Positions 6,819 to 13,975 of a stretch of 54,489 bases of DNA are shown here, in pieces (position 1 is the first letter of the stretch; each line of letters starts with the position of its first letter). The DNA is from a virus, in IMG/VR virus record IMGVR_UViG_3300037427_001697, positions 1-54,489 of that record; one strand, written 5' to 3'. Under the pieces are notes generated by a model. That model did not search any database and was not told where the DNA came from. It was given only the letters and a program-made list of their open reading frames with translations. The position numbers and the translations under genes were made by a program.

Positions 6819-6851
6819 ACCCTCACGATTTTTTAAAATCGGTCATAGGGG
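6819..6851 (-). terminator. Hairpin after gene 6859-7197
   Basis: CGATTTT and AAAATCG form an AT-rich stem inside a CCCCTATGA / GTGAGGG outer pairing, just past the stop of the leftward gene. Confidence 0.4.
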
Positions 6852-6858
6852 AACTTAT

Positions 6859-7197
6859 TCACCAATAATAAGTTCTTTCGCCATCATCAGCAAAATTATG
6901 ATAGCCGGACTCCATCGCCCTCATTCGCATTTCTGCTTTGTGTTCTTTGATGTGGCCGGTAATATCTTTTTGAGTATATTCAAAGGGTTTAGCAGTTTTA
7001 GCCCAATTATCCCAAATAGGTTTCAGCACTTCAAAATTATCTTCTTCTACTTGTTCTTCCGTCACATCAGCACTACAAACAAAATTATCCCATATGTAGT
7101 CCTCGCTGAAAAAATAGCGTAAGCCTGTATCTTCTTTACACCAATTATTATTATTATCTACTTGCATTTCAAACCATTTCCAAAAACTTCTTTTCAT
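6859..7197 (-). CDS. Hypothetical acidic Trp-rich protein
   Basis: A 112-residue protein with nine Trp residues (start MKRSFWKWFEMQVDNN, end GERTYYW). I chose the ATG at 7197: AAGGAG lies eight bases upstream, whereas the GTG at 7206 has no spacing. It forms a one-gene unit with its own palindrome (7267) and a TTTATAAA box at 7227-7234. No family recognised. Confidence 0.65.
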   Translation of the reverse strand: MKRSFWKWFEMQVDNNNNWCKEDTGLRYFFSEDYIWDNFVCSADVTEEQVEEDNFEVLKPIWDNWAKTAKPFEYTQKDITGHIKEHKAEMRMRAMESGYHNFADDGERTYYW

Positions 7198-7226
7198 TTT
7201 TATCACTCCTTAGTGCTACAAAGGCT

Positions 7227-7234
7227 TTATAAAC
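7227..7234 (-). promoter_or_regulatory. TATA box of gene 6859-7197
   Basis: TTTATAAA lies about 30 bases upstream of the start codon and about 20 bases from the arm of palindrome copy 9. It is the clearest example of palindrome-TATA-gene order. Confidence 0.5.
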
Positions 7235-7251
7235 GGCTATGGTAGTAATTA

Positions 7252-7285
7252 CAAAGTTAATCTCCTACCATATGGGTTTGCTTTG
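7252..7285. promoter_or_regulatory. Composite palindrome copy 9
   Basis: CAAAG, ten bases, core ACCATATGGG with one mismatch (7267-7276), TTTG, CTTTG. Confidence 0.75.
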
Positions 7286-7291
7286 CATTAA

Positions 7292-7307
7292 CCCCCACAT
7301 GGGGGGG
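7292..7307 (-). terminator. GC hairpin after gene 7330-7848
   Basis: CCCCCAC and GTGGGGG form a strong stem about 20 bases past the stop of the leftward gene, followed by palindrome copy 9. Confidence 0.5.
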
Positions 7308-7329
7308 CTACAGGGCTGAATCTGTAGTC

Positions 7330-7848
7330 TCACTCTTCTTCCGAAACCTCCATATCAGCCTTAGTAGGTCTTGGGGTTATTTGTGGAATACCGGCCTTAT
7401 TAACCGCTACACCGTCAAATCTTCCGTCCTTGATTGATTGCATCATATAGTTATGAGCAGATTTCTTGTAGTAAGCAACCAATTCGTCGTAGTTATCATA
7501 AACTCCGCCCGTTCTTCCATGTGGAACGATGACAGAAAGTAATAGTTCATGGTAGTCAGTAGGGATTTCCGCAAAAGCATCTATAACTTTTTGCTCCACA
7601 GTCGCCAAAACAATTTCCTGTTCTTCTGTCAATGTTGATTCTCGGCCACGACGGGCTGACGGAAAACCATCCATTGTTGAACCTATTGAACGAATTGCTG
7701 TCCAATAGGTGCTTCTTAATTCATCAGTATTTGCAGAATCTCCAAGAGTTAGAGATAGCATTACTGCTTGTAGGTTATCACTTGGGGGTTGATTTTCCGC
7801 CCAAACTCGCACTTTATTTGTATTTAATTTCCAATTTGCTTGTTTCAT
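7330..7848 (-). CDS. Member B of the three-copy paralogous family
   Basis: A 172-residue protein starting MKQANWKLNTNKVRVW. The ATG at 7848 has AAGGTG upstream and makes the length match paralog A (168 residues); the frame is open to 7956 but that extension is not supported. Landmarks are LRSTYWTAIRSIGS, ARRGRES, VPHGRTGG and KDGRFDG. It is the first leftward gene after the control region, while a third relative is the first rightward gene. The position suggests early expression or a role at the control region. Biochemical function unknown. Confidence 0.75.
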   Translation of the reverse strand: MKQANWKLNTNKVRVWAENQPPSDNLQAVMLSLTLGDSANTDELRSTYWTAIRSIGSTMDGFPSARRGRESTLTEEQEIVLATVEQKVIDAFAEIPTDYHELLLSVIVPHGRTGGVYDNYDELVAYYKKSAHNYMMQSIKDGRFDGVAVNKAGIPQITPRPTKADMEVSEEE

Positions 7849-7914
7849 ATTTTTCACCTTTTCGTTTGTTGGTAAAGCCACAGTTTCAGCCCTTGTAGCG
7901 ATATATGGCGTAAA

Positions 7915-7924
7915 GGGGCGTATA
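7915..7924 (-). promoter_or_regulatory. TATACGCCCC promoter-like box of paralog B
   Basis: Read leftward, CCATATACGCCCC follows palindrome copy 10 by about 15 bases. A second TATA-like stretch, CCATATATCG, lies 20 bases closer to the gene. Confidence 0.45.
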
Positions 7925-7938
7925 TGGTTGCCTTCATG

Positions 7939-7961
7939 CAAAGCAGAATGAACCATATGGT
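7939..7961. promoter_or_regulatory. Composite palindrome copy 10
   Basis: CAAAG, eight bases, perfect core ACCATATGGT (7952-7961). The CTTTG arm is replaced by a longer spacer and TAAAG. It is the rightmost copy and faces the control region. Confidence 0.7.
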
Positions 7962-8155
7962 TGTATTATATCGTAAAGCGCAGGTTTGGCTAAATAATCA
8001 CTATATATTCAAACAACAACAGGTTCAATTAATTGGGTCAGAATAAACTGCCAGCAGAAGAGGGTCTTTTTCAATTGGCCTTATATTAATTCATATTCTT
8101 ATTCATATACCTATATTATAGTAATCTAATCAATGTGTCTCATCGAAGCCAACAA

Positions 8156-8442
8156 TGAGACGAGACAGATGAGGGGGGAATCTTGGTAGTTATAGTGTAT
8201 AACTATAAAGAATATTAATACTTCTCATAATCTCATATATCTCATATCTATCTATCTATCTCTCTCTCTCTCTTGGGAGAGTATAAGAGGCATATTTAGA
8301 GAGAAATATATATGGGATTTTCATGAGACGAGATGAGACGAATTATTTTTCCCACTTCTCCGTAGATTCTTAGGGGTTATGGGTCATAACTCATTATTCT
8401 CATGATGAGACGAATGCGAGAAACATTGGAAAGTGTGAGACG
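8156..8442 (+). repeat. Five direct repeats of TGAGACG
   Basis: Copies lie at 8156-8162, 8324-8330, 8334-8340, 8406-8412 and 8436-8442. Several are extended to ATGAGACGA. Two near copies (GAGAC at 8162, and the inverted TCTCATCG at 8138) add to the cluster. The 10-base spacing of two copies is about one helical turn, fitting protein binding sites (iterons). Confidence 0.6.
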
Positions 8443-8624
8443 CAAAAGTTGTTTCATTGGCGAATCATTATAGTTAAATAATTTTAATTCATGTTATTAG
8501 ATTTAATTTAGAACATTTAATTTAATTTAGAAAAATGTGAAATAACCCCTACTTCTTTTAGGCCCGCCTCCAATTCTAATGAAAAACTTGTAAAAACCTT
8601 CATTGGCCATCAATGCTGAACTCC

Positions 8625-8634
8625 TTTATATATG
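8625..8634 (+). promoter_or_regulatory. TATA box of the first rightward gene
   Basis: TTTATATATG lies about 50 bases upstream of the ATG at 8682, leaving room for a short leader with AAGGAG. Confidence 0.5.
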
Positions 8635-8681
8635 GTAATCAATTGTCTAAAATAGCCCACAAGGGCAAGGAGTAAGATAAT

Positions 8682-9149
8682 ATGGATAACACACAATGGG
8701 ATAGCCTCGTAATAGAGGTTAGAGAATACCTTGAAGCAGACACAGGTTTAGATGCAGGACTTAAACAAGTCGTTGAACTAAACCTTCAAATCGGAACAAA
8801 CAACCCAAACGAAAGAGTAGCGGCTAAAGGCGCACTAAAGGCTCTTTTGAAGGGAAGAGACGGAACACCTTTCAAGAGAGGTCAAAAGTCAGCAGTTCCA
8901 GCAAGCGTTAGAGTATCAATTGACAAAATATGCGGAGTAGTAGAAGAAGCGGCTATGAATTATTATAACCACGACGCTATTATTGGCGCAATCACCATGA
9001 AACACATTAAGAGTGGTGGCGGTCATTATGATGATGCAAGCGATTATGCTTCGGCAGTTGTTAAGAGAACCCGTAATAACCTAAGTAAAATGTATAAAGA
9101 TGGCACTTGGGATGGAACGGTTGATTCTTTATTGGGAACGGCTGAATAA
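8682..9149 (+). CDS. Member C of the three-copy paralogous family
   Basis: A 155-residue protein with AAGGAG nine bases before the ATG. It is a more distant relative of the two leftward paralogs. It shares the central Arg-Gly plus Ser motif (FKRGQKSAVP), a His followed by Gly-Gly (KHIKSGGGHYDD), and the C-terminal YKDGTWDGT. It lacks their poly-Glu tail. It has its own TATA box upstream and a strong UUCG hairpin downstream, so it is probably transcribed alone and highly. Function unknown. Confidence 0.7.
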   Translation: MDNTQWDSLVIEVREYLEADTGLDAGLKQVVELNLQIGTNNPNERVAAKGALKALLKGRDGTPFKRGQKSAVPASVRVSIDKICGVVEEAAMNYYNHDAIIGAITMKHIKSGGGHYDDASDYASAVVKRTRNNLSKMYKDGTWDGTVDSLLGTAE

Positions 9150-9150
9150 G

Positions 9151-9165
9151 CAAAGTCTAACTTTG
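9151..9165. repeat. Arm-only relic of the composite palindrome
   Basis: CAAAG, five bases, CTTTG directly after the stop codon of paralog C. The ACCATATGGT core is missing. It could be a simple hairpin or a remnant of the element found beside paralogs A and B. Confidence 0.3.
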
Positions 9166-9232
9166 TATAGATGCACATTTTTAATGCGTTAAAGATATAT
9201 AGGCTGACCTTGCGTTAGCGGAATGAAACATT

Positions 9233-9256
9233 GGGAGGTTCGCCTCCCTTTGTTTT
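9233..9256 (+). terminator. Intrinsic-type terminator with UUCG loop
   Basis: GGGAGG, TTCG, CCTCCC, then TTTGTTTT: a perfect stem, tetraloop and U-tract, as in bacterial intrinsic terminators. It lies about 85 bases beyond paralog C. Confidence 0.65.
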
Positions 9257-9277
9257 CAATTTAAGTGATGTGATAAA

Positions 9278-9526
9278 ATGAGACTTGTTGAAGAAGTATA
9301 TGTAAAAGCCGAGAAGGATTTGATATGCCAAAGTTGCGGGTGTGATATACCCGAAGGTTCTAATCACCTATTGGAATCTTATGTTCATAAGGGAAAAATA
9401 TCAACAAGTCATTATTGCTTGAAGAAGAAATGTAATCCCCCAAACAATGTCCGACTAAGACTATTTTGGGGCAGTATTATTGTTGGCCTTGCATCATGGG
9501 TCATTTACCTTTCTTTCTTCAATTGA
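9278..9526 (+). CDS. Small membrane protein with zinc-binding head
   Basis: An 82-residue protein. Cysteines 17, 20, 22, 47 and 52 (CQSCGC, CLKKKC) probably bind zinc. Residues 61-81 form one hydrophobic helix at the C-terminus, so the cysteine domain would face one side of the membrane. Only a weak ribosome site (AAGTGATG) precedes the ATG. Viral tail-anchored zinc proteins of this size are common but of unknown function. Confidence 0.6.
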   Translation: MRLVEEVYVKAEKDLICQSCGCDIPEGSNHLLESYVHKGKISTSHYCLKKKCNPPNNVRLRLFWGSIIVGLASWVIYLSFFN

Positions 9527-9894
9527 GAATTTTTAGGGGTTAGTCAAAACTCAAAGGGGGGTGAGCCGACCCCTTATACGCCCCGACATGCACAGGTTGA
9601 TTCAAACAGTTGTAAAGCGGATTCATTTCACTTTCACAACTTAATTATGTCGTGAATTAATTTAGTTCATGGTATTGAGAATCATTCTTGAGAGAGGGTT
9701 GAGTCAAGGGGGCTACTAATGTAAATGCGAATTAATTTTCGCTGACTCCCCTCTCTCTTCATATTCACGAAAGTTTTCAGGATAAAAATGAAAACTTTCT
9801 GGACTCTTTTCACCTTTTCATTAAGGTGCATTAGTCGTATTTCTTTTCATTATAAAGAAATAAAATCATATTCCCTTTAAGGGAGGTAAAATAA
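9527..9894 (+). other. Non-coding region with two hairpins before the helicase gene
   Basis: No gene is seen. A TATACGCCCC box lies at 9575-9584. A large stem pairs GAGAGAGGG..GAGTCA (9690-9706) with TGACTC..CTCTCTC (9743-9757). A second perfect stem pairs GAAAGTTTTC (9769-9778) with GAAAACTTTC (9790-9799). They may be terminators, RNA-stabilising elements or a short RNA. Confidence 0.5.
9838..9862 (+). promoter_or_regulatory. TATA box inside an inverted repeat, helicase promoter
   Basis: TATTTCTTT and AAAGAAATA flank TCATTAT, so the TATA-like ATTATAAAG is embedded in a perfect nine-base inverted repeat about 33 bases upstream of the helicase start. A dimeric regulator bound here would cover the TATA box. 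Confidence 0.45.
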
Positions 9895-11328
9895 ATGGAA
9901 CATACAAAACAGCAAAAAGCAATATTTGATTGCATAGAAAATACAGACCACCACATTATAATTAATGCAGGTGCAGGAACAGGTAAAACTACTACTATTG
10001 TAGAAGCCGCTAATAAAATTGGTAATGATAAGGCCGCTTTTTTAGCATTCAATAAATCAATAGCAACAGAACTTGCAGAAAGACTACCCGAAGGCGTAGA
10101 AGCAAAAACATTTCATGCGTTTGGGTTTGCAGCGATTAGAAATGCAGGTATTAAAACAAGAGTCAATAACTTCAAACTTAACAATATCATTAAGGATTTC
10201 TTAGGTAAAGATTTCAATATTGCTCCGGTCAAGAAGTTGGTATCTTTAATCAAAGGTTCTCTAATTGACCCTTCTAATAAAAGGGAAGTCAATAGACTAA
10301 TTGACGAATATAATATTCAATTCTATTCCGAGCGTGAAGAAGAAATAGCAATTGCTCATCTAACTACACTACTCAAGGCTTGTGCAAATAAGACAAGCGA
10401 AGTTGATTTTGATGATATGATTTGGCTACCTTTAGTAAATAACTATCCTTTTCCTAAGTATGATATATTATTTGTAGATGAAGCGCAGGATTTTAACGAA
10501 AGCCAAAGAGAAATGATTAGTAAATGCGTGAATGGTGGCCGATGTATTATTGTTGGTGACAAAAATCAAGCGATTTATGGATTTAGGGGAGCAGATTCTA
10601 ATAGTATTGGGCTATTTAGAGAGAGACTTCTAAAAGGTTCAAGAGAAATAAGCGAATTTCCTCTAAGCATTTCTTGGAGATGCCCTTTATCAGTTGTTAA
10701 GGAAGCCAATAGATATGTAAAAGATTTTCAAGCGGCTGAAAATGCAATTGAAGGTAATGTTATGGTTGGTGCTGAATTTACTCCTAATGAGAAAGATATG
10801 GTTTTATGTAGATATAATGCACCATTAGTCGGTGCTTTCTATGATTTAATTAGTCAAGGTAAATCAGCATATATTCTTGGTCGTGATATGACTAAAGGAT
10901 TAGTTAATGCAGTTCAAAAGATTTCTAAGAATAATCATATGGGAACAGAAGAGTTTTGGCAATTATATATGCAAGACTTTAATTACAACTATAACAAATT
11001 ATTGAATGATAATAAAAAGAATCAAGCGATGGCTCTTGAAGATAAAAGAGACTGTATCAGTATCTTTGTAAATAAAGCATCAACTGTTGGTGGAATTATT
11101 GAAGAAATCAAGAGAGTATTTGACGGTAATGATAACGGAGAAATTATGCTTTCAACAGTTCACAAGGCTAAAGGTCTTGAGGCTGATAATGTGTATATCT
11201 TAGCAACTGATAGAATGCCACACCCGTTAGGTGGATTAGAAGAAAACAACATTTGCTATGTAGCAATTACAAGAGCAAAGAAAAACCTCTTTTTAGTAGG
11301 ACAAAGAACCGGAATTGTTGGGGAGTAA
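9895..11328 (+). CDS. UvrD/Rep-like superfamily 1 DNA helicase
   Basis: A 477-residue ATP-driven DNA translocase/helicase. Motifs in order: Walker A GAGTGKTT (26-33), Walker B DILFVDEAQD, motif III GDKNQAIYGFRGAD, motif IV SISWRCP, motif V STVHKAKGLE, and motif VI CYVAITRAKK near the C-terminus. It is shorter than cellular UvrD (about 700) and closer to Dda or small viral SF1 helicases. GGGAGG precedes the ATG. It probably acts in replication initiation, recombination or repair. It has its own promoter and starts the long rightward region. Confidence 0.92.
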   Translation: MEHTKQQKAIFDCIENTDHHIIINAGAGTGKTTTIVEAANKIGNDKAAFLAFNKSIATELAERLPEGVEAKTFHAFGFAAIRNAGIKTRVNNFKLNNIIKDFLGKDFNIAPVKKLVSLIKGSLIDPSNKREVNRLIDEYNIQFYSEREEEIAIAHLTTLLKACANKTSEVDFDDMIWLPLVNNYPFPKYDILFVDEAQDFNESQREMISKCVNGGRCIIVGDKNQAIYGFRGADSNSIGLFRERLLKGSREISEFPLSISWRCPLSVVKEANRYVKDFQAAENAIEGNVMVGAEFTPNEKDMVLCRYNAPLVGAFYDLISQGKSAYILGRDMTKGLVNAVQKISKNNHMGTEEFWQLYMQDFNYNYNKLLNDNKKNQAMALEDKRDCISIFVNKASTVGGIIEEIKRVFDGNDNGEIMLSTVHKAKGLEADNVYILATDRMPHPLGGLEENNICYVAITRAKKNLFLVGQRTGIVGE

Positions 11329-11329
11329 A

Positions 11330-11464
11330 TTGACAGACAGATTAACTGTTGAGTTTTATTATATGTTGCCTTTAATTAACGCAACATTGTTTGGACTCTT
11401 CAGTTTGTTTGTCATATCTTTAATAAAAATATATAATTGGTGGAATAAAAATGACAGAATGTGA
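11330..11464 (+). CDS. Possible small membrane protein with TTG start
   Basis: A 44-residue frame from a TTG just after the helicase stop, preceded by GGGGAG. It has one strong hydrophobic segment (LPLINATLFGLFSLFVISLI) and a Trp/Asn/Lys tail, and overlaps the next gene by 14 bases. Small single-span proteins recur in this genome. The unusual start keeps confidence low. Confidence 0.4.
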   Translation: MTDRLTVEFYYMLPLINATLFGLFSLFVISLIKIYNWWNKNDRM

Positions 11465-11663
11465 ATATTTTAACGCATATTGTGAACTAATCAAAAAAGG
11501 CGAAGAAGATTGGAAAACACTATCCACATCTACCCAAGTATGGTTTGAGAAGAGTTTTTTGATGGATATGAAAGAAGAACATGGCTGGCCTTATAATAAT
11601 AAATATTATTGGTTGGGTATGATATTAGGTATAAACGGAAACTGCAATTGTAAGGAGGAATAA
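11451..11663 (+). CDS. Small hypothetical protein
   Basis: A 70-residue protein starting MTECEYFNAYCELIKKG and ending in a Cys-rich NCNCKEE. It is helical and Trp/Tyr-rich. It sits directly before the 431-residue gene and supplies that gene's AAGGAGG. No family recognised. Confidence 0.6.
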   Translation: MTECEYFNAYCELIKKGEEDWKTLSTSTQVWFEKSFLMDMKEEHGWPYNNKYYWLGMILGINGNCNCKEE

Positions 11664-11665
11664 AA

Positions 11666-12961
11666 ATGGAAAATATAGTAGCAAAAAGACGACTTGGTGA
11701 AGGTCGTTGGGATAGAGCATTAAAAAGAAAAATGACTGAATTATCAGTAGCAGATAATTATGATGAGGCTAAACATGAATGGTTAGCCACAGGTAATGTT
11801 TGGTGGAGTGGTAATGATGTTATGCCGGATTGGGTTAGAAATTCTCAAATGGGCGTTGGAAAATGTCTATGTGGGCATATAGTAGTTTATCACTTTGAAA
11901 TAAGAAACACAGAAAATGGAACTGTTGAATGTGTTGGTAGCGACCACATTAACTCATATCTAATTATGCGAGCAATTGCAGAAGATGAAGGAGTTAATAT
12001 TGATACTATTACTGATGAACAAATCCAAGAATGGATTAGTGTTAGAACCAAGTCTATGAAAGCGGAAGCGTGGTGGAAATCAAATGGTGAGGCTTTCACT
12101 ATGATGTTTGATTCAATAAAAGAATTAGATTTGCACTTTAACATTCACAAAAGAGATTGGTATTATGACCGTGATACACAACAAAACCATAGAAGAAGAG
12201 TTTTGAGAAAAAGAGGCGAAGGAAGTTATGGTTCACCTAACTACAAAATGGCTTCTCTTGTATGGCGTTGGAATCACCCCGATAATCCTAAAGCACAAAT
12301 CAATACAACAGGTTTTCCTAATGATAATCTAATGAAAGACTTGGCTTTGTTTTACATAAAGCGTGAGCAGTATCAAAATCAATTGGATAAATATAATCAA
12401 ACAAGAGCAAATAGAATAGAGGCTCTTAGAATTGCTTTAGAAGAAAGACGACGACAACAAGAAGAAAGACAAAGACGCTATCGAGAACAAGAAGCAGAAA
12501 GACAAAGAATTTACAATCTACCGGAAAATGTAGAAGCAAGAAGAATAGAAGCAGAAGAAGCAGAAGAACAACGCAGACTTTGGAGAGAACAACAAGAAGC
12601 AGATAGAATCGCAAGAGAAATAGCACAAAGACAAAAACAAGAAGAAATCTTAACTAAAGATTTTGGCGGAGACCATTTCTTACAAGTATGCGACTATTAT
12701 GGTGTTCCTGAATTTGATGAATCATTTGCTGGGAATGAATGGGAGCGTTCTTTCCTTGCGGATATTAAAGAACAAATGATGGGTAGTAGAGAATTATCTC
12801 AACGCCAACTGCACACTTTAAAAAGAATATTTGATGTGGATTTAGCAACGCCTAAACAACTTGGATTCTTAGAAAACTTAGGTTATAATGGAACAGTTTC
12901 CGCTTTAACCAAAAGAGAAGCGAGCAACATTATTTCTCAACTTTTGGAGGAAAGAAATTAG
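11666..12961 (+). CDS. Coiled-coil protein with N-terminal zinc-type domain
   Basis: A 431-residue protein in three parts. Residues about 1-130 contain CLCGHIVVYHFEIRN..TVECVGSDHI, a cysteine/histidine motif seen in many phage proteins, here with Asp-His at the usual last ligands. Residues about 240-330 form a long Arg/Glu/Gln coiled coil. Residues about 370-431 contain LSQRQLHTLKRI and TPKQLGFLENLGY, a small helical repeat that I associate with phage nucleic-acid-processing proteins. The order suggests a nucleic-acid-binding scaffold; function unproven. Confidence 0.7.
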   Translation: MENIVAKRRLGEGRWDRALKRKMTELSVADNYDEAKHEWLATGNVWWSGNDVMPDWVRNSQMGVGKCLCGHIVVYHFEIRNTENGTVECVGSDHINSYLIMRAIAEDEGVNIDTITDEQIQEWISVRTKSMKAEAWWKSNGEAFTMMFDSIKELDLHFNIHKRDWYYDRDTQQNHRRRVLRKRGEGSYGSPNYKMASLVWRWNHPDNPKAQINTTGFPNDNLMKDLALFYIKREQYQNQLDKYNQTRANRIEALRIALEERRRQQEERQRRYREQEAERQRIYNLPENVEARRIEAEEAEEQRRLWREQQEADRIAREIAQRQKQEEILTKDFGGDHFLQVCDYYGVPEFDESFAGNEWERSFLADIKEQMMGSRELSQRQLHTLKRIFDVDLATPKQLGFLENLGYNGTVSALTKREASNIISQLLEERN

Positions 12962-13250
12962 ATTCAATGGTAGGTTAAAGCCTCATTTGAAACCGCAGGT
13001 TTAAAGGTAAAAATATACAAATCTCAATCTGTCAAATTATGGAATGACGACTCCAACCGTAAGGTCGTAGTCATTTTCATAGGCATAAGTATATTTTCCT
13101 GCATAGAGGGTTTGCATGGTAATACGGATAAAGTTGCTTGTCTTGGCAAGAATTAATTCTTAGTGAACTTTGTATGTGTTCACTAATTGTTCATATGAAT
13201 AGTGTTCTAATCAACACGAAGTCCGTTCCCTCGCCTTTAAGGTGATTTAC
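12962..13250 (+). other. Non-coding gap with hairpins
   Basis: About 290 bases with no gene. A hairpin at 13045-13077 pairs AATGACGAC with GTAGTCATT (one mismatch) around an AACCGTAAGGT loop, and GTGAAC and GTTCAC (13162-13180) pair nearby. Transcription probably ends and restarts here, because the next gene group starts with a fresh ribosome site (AAGGTG). Confidence 0.4.
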
Positions 13251-13505
13251 ATGATAGATTGGATAAAGAAATTCTTTGTCAGTAAAAACAAAGAAAAGAC
13301 ACCAAAATGTGATATATGCGCTTTAGGTGCTAAATATCATATGTTAATTGAATTTCAAACAATAGAATTAACAGAAATAGAAAATAAAATATTAATTAAA
13401 ATATGTGATGGTTGTTATGAAGAAGTATATGAAAAATACAACCCCGAAAGAAAACCACCGCCAATACGAAGCGGGATTTTTGAAAACAAATTAAAAGGAG
13501 AATGA
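13251..13505 (+). CDS. Small zinc-finger protein
   Basis: An 84-residue protein with CDIC near residue 21 and CDGC near residue 56, a four-cysteine zinc site. It starts MIDWIKKFFVSKNK. I chose the ATG at 13251 because AAGGTG lies seven bases upstream. It heads a run of small overlapping genes to 15823. Function unknown. Confidence 0.6.
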   Translation: MIDWIKKFFVSKNKEKTPKCDICALGAKYHMLIEFQTIELTEIENKILIKICDGCYEEVYEKYNPERKPPPIRSGIFENKLKGE

Positions 13506-13509
13506 AAGA

Positions 13510-13752
13510 ATGAAAATAACAAAGAAATATGGAAATACAATTTATGGTGATAACACCATATCTGAAACAGTGACTTATCATTTTGATAAGATGAAAGACC
13601 TGCACGAATTTTGGCAAGATAATTTAGATGCAGGAAATGTAGGAAATTGGACAGCGCATTTGGATAGAATGACTATTGAACATAGTCAATTTGTTGATGC
13701 AGAACAATATCTAAATGACTTTACAGAATTTTGTGAAGGTGAAGAAGAATGA
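13510..13752 (+). CDS. Small acidic hypothetical protein
   Basis: An 80-residue protein starting MKITKKYGNTIYGDNTIS, beta-rich at first, then helical, with an acidic end (CEGEEE). AAAGGAG precedes it and its stop overlaps the next start (ATGA). No family recognised. Confidence 0.6.
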   Translation: MKITKKYGNTIYGDNTISETVTYHFDKMKDLHEFWQDNLDAGNVGNWTAHLDRMTIEHSQFVDAEQYLNDFTEFCEGEEE

Positions 13753-13865
13753 TTAAAGGATTATTAAAAGGAATTGCTTTTACGGCAGGATATATTATTG
13801 TTGGAGGCGTTGGTATAGCAATATTGGCTGAACTTGCGACAAATGAAGGAGGGGAAGAAATATGA
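13749..13865 (+). CDS. Very small glycine-rich membrane peptide
   Basis: A 38-residue peptide with one hydrophobic Gly/Ile/Ala-rich span (residues 4-29) and an acidic tail (NEGGEEI). It overlaps both neighbours by four bases, which supports translation in the operon. It could be a membrane-active peptide; nothing more can be said. Confidence 0.5.
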   Translation: MIKGLLKGIAFTAGYIIVGGVGIAILAELATNEGGEEI

Positions 13866-13975
13866 AAGAAATATACAGATGCATAAATTGTAATGTAAGA
13901 ATAAGTAAAGACAGACATTATTGCTACGGTTGTTTTACCGAAGCGGAAAAGAAAGCGGGTGAAACTAATGAGTAA
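13862..13975 (+). CDS. Very small zinc-ribbon protein
   Basis: A 37-residue protein with CINC and CYGC pairs, a complete minimal four-cysteine zinc ribbon. It starts inside the stop of the preceding gene and overlaps the next, with AAGGAGGGG upstream. Probably a nucleic-acid or protein-binding zinc module. Confidence 0.55.
   Translation: MKEIYRCINCNVRISKDRHYCYGCFTEAEKKAGETNE

Larger units (their letters stand above)
7962..8681. other. Divergent control region, candidate replication origin
   Basis: About 720 bases with no gene lie between leftward and rightward transcription. The region is AT-rich, with a TCTA/TC low-complexity run at about 8240-8275. It contains five copies of TGAGACG on the rightward strand and two AT-rich tracts (8455-8535). 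The first genes on either side are paralogs. Repeats plus AT-rich DNA between divergent units is typical of origins, but no initiator protein gene is recognised nearby. Confidence 0.45.

Noticed and set aside
8240-8285. TCTA/TC tandem repeat as a functional element
   Set aside because: It is a simple low-complexity run. It may only mark AT/TC-rich control DNA, so I did not list it as a separate repeat.
3661-9149. Integron-type cassette array
   Set aside because: The palindrome does not have attC features (no GTTRRRY core or imperfect hairpin with extrahelical bases), and no integrase gene is visible. Regulator sites fit better, though recombination is not excluded.
12426-12626. Leucine-rich leftward frame as a membrane protein
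   Set aside because: It is the reverse reading of the Arg/Glu/Gln coiled coil of the 431-residue protein; codon bias of GAA/AGA creates the leucine run.
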